From: an uncultured Pelagibacteraceae bacterium
Lineage (GTDB): Bacteria; Pseudomonadota; Alphaproteobacteria; Pelagibacterales; Pelagibacteraceae
DNA length: 64,000 nucleotides
Reading direction: 5' to 3'
Assembly (NCBI GenBank): GCA_902515095.1
Contig: CABXTC010000005.1
Coordinates: 34,666-98,665, forward strand
This document shows, piece by piece, positions 63,796 through 64,000 of the stretch. The translations under genes and the position numbers were made by a program. The notes under the pieces are model-generated. The model made no database searches. It saw only the letters and a program-made list of their open reading frames with translations, and was not told the DNA's origin. Numbering within the stretch: the first letter of the stretch is position 1; each line of letters starts with the position of its first letter.

Positions 63796-64000
63796 TGAAA
63801 TTTAGAGTATTTAGATTCAAAAGAGTAAAAAGCACAAATAATACAGCTATAAGAATTATCAAAAAAAATTATTGTGATTTTGGAATGATATTGTCTGAAT
63901 TACAGACTAACGGAAGAGGACAGTATGGAAGAAAATGGATTTCACAAAAGGGAAATTTATTCGTTAGCTTTTTTTACAATTTAAATAATTTTGATATATC
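63795..64000 (+). CDS. birA: Biotin-[acetyl-CoA-carboxylase] ligase BirA (5' part)
   Basis: Only the first 68 codons are in the window. The sequence FRVFRFKRVKSTNNTAIRII (biotin-ligase start, with the STN serine-threonine-asparagine motif), ILSELQTNGRGQYGRKWIS (biotin/AMP GRGRxGR-type loop, here GRGQYGR) and GNLFVSFFYN identify a single-domain class I biotin ligase without the N-terminal DNA-binding repressor domain. nuoN-birA adjacency is common in alphaproteobacteria. It shares one base with the nuoN stop. Confidence 0.92.
   Translation, partial: MKFRVFRFKRVKSTNNTAIRIIKKNYCDFGMILSELQTNGRGQYGRKWISQKGNLFVSFFYNLNNFDI

Noticed and set aside
1..64000. CRISPR arrays, insertion sequences, prophage genes or att sites
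   Set aside because: No regularly spaced repeats, transposase, integrase or phage structural genes were seen. The tRNA genes show no duplicated 3' ends that would mark an integration site.

Overview
The window reads as a free-living, genome-streamlined alphaproteobacterium of the SAR11 clade (Candidatus Pelagibacter or a close relative). The evidence is very AT-rich DNA in coding and noncoding parts alike, lysine/asparagine/isoleucine-rich proteins, almost no intergenic DNA (no gap longer than about 210 bases), many 1-17 base overlaps between consecutive genes, TRAP-type importers, an aprMBA cluster beside sulfonate-degrading enzymes, and the tig-clpP-clpX-lon and nuoA-N blocks ending in birA. 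The assignment comes from gene content and order, not from a database comparison. No insertion sequence, prophage, CRISPR array or obvious island boundary was seen.

Layout: 0-4.8 kb holds housekeeping and small genes (rhodanese end, HCCA-isomerase-like protein, ABA4-like membrane protein, recX, cysQ, a DUF3553-like protein, mnmA, an unknown membrane protein and a 27-residue basic peptide). 4.9-10.2 kb is a compact plus-strand run: a cystathionine beta-lyase-like enzyme, an MFS carrier, pabB-pabA-pabC for p-aminobenzoate, and a HIT protein. 10.2-19.6 kb is a sulfur island: aprM-aprB-aprA with two uncharacterised proteins, a TauE/SafE permease, a YeiH-type exporter, suyA-suyB (sulfolactate sulfo-lyase) and xsc (sulfoacetaldehyde acetyltransferase). 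19.6-33.2 kb mixes a hydratase, an M23 peptidase-like protein, two SDRs, a TerC-like protein, a GMC oxidoreductase, a TakP-like TRAP transporter, an NCS1 permease, a DUF3047-like secreted protein, YbgC, a family-5 uracil-DNA glycosylase and several mini-proteins. 33.3-39.2 kb is tRNA-Leu followed by tig-clpP-clpX-lon (protein folding and turnover). 39.4-49.5 kb is a second TRAP transporter with an enoyl-CoA hydratase, a CoA-transferase, a large FAD/Fe-S oxidoreductase, an enolase-superfamily enzyme and a serine-glyoxylate-type aminotransferase. 49.5-64 kb is tRNA-Val, tRNA-Asp, the complete 14-gene complex I operon nuoABCDEFGHIJKLMN, and the start of birA.

How it works together: the sulfur island makes a coherent route in which C2 and C3 sulfonates are desulfonated by Xsc and SuyAB, and the toxic sulfite released can be exported (TauE/SafE, YeiH) or oxidised to APS by AprBA, with AprM passing electrons to the membrane. 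The two TRAP regions look like uptake and catabolism of small carboxylates feeding central metabolism, and complex I takes the resulting NADH. The points most worth a second look are the orphan proteins of the apr operon, a perfect hairpin burying the lon start codon, the tRNA-Leu/tig arrangement with a 10-base spacer, hairpins between dctP and dctQ in both TRAP operons, and a set of short, mostly single-helix mini-proteins.
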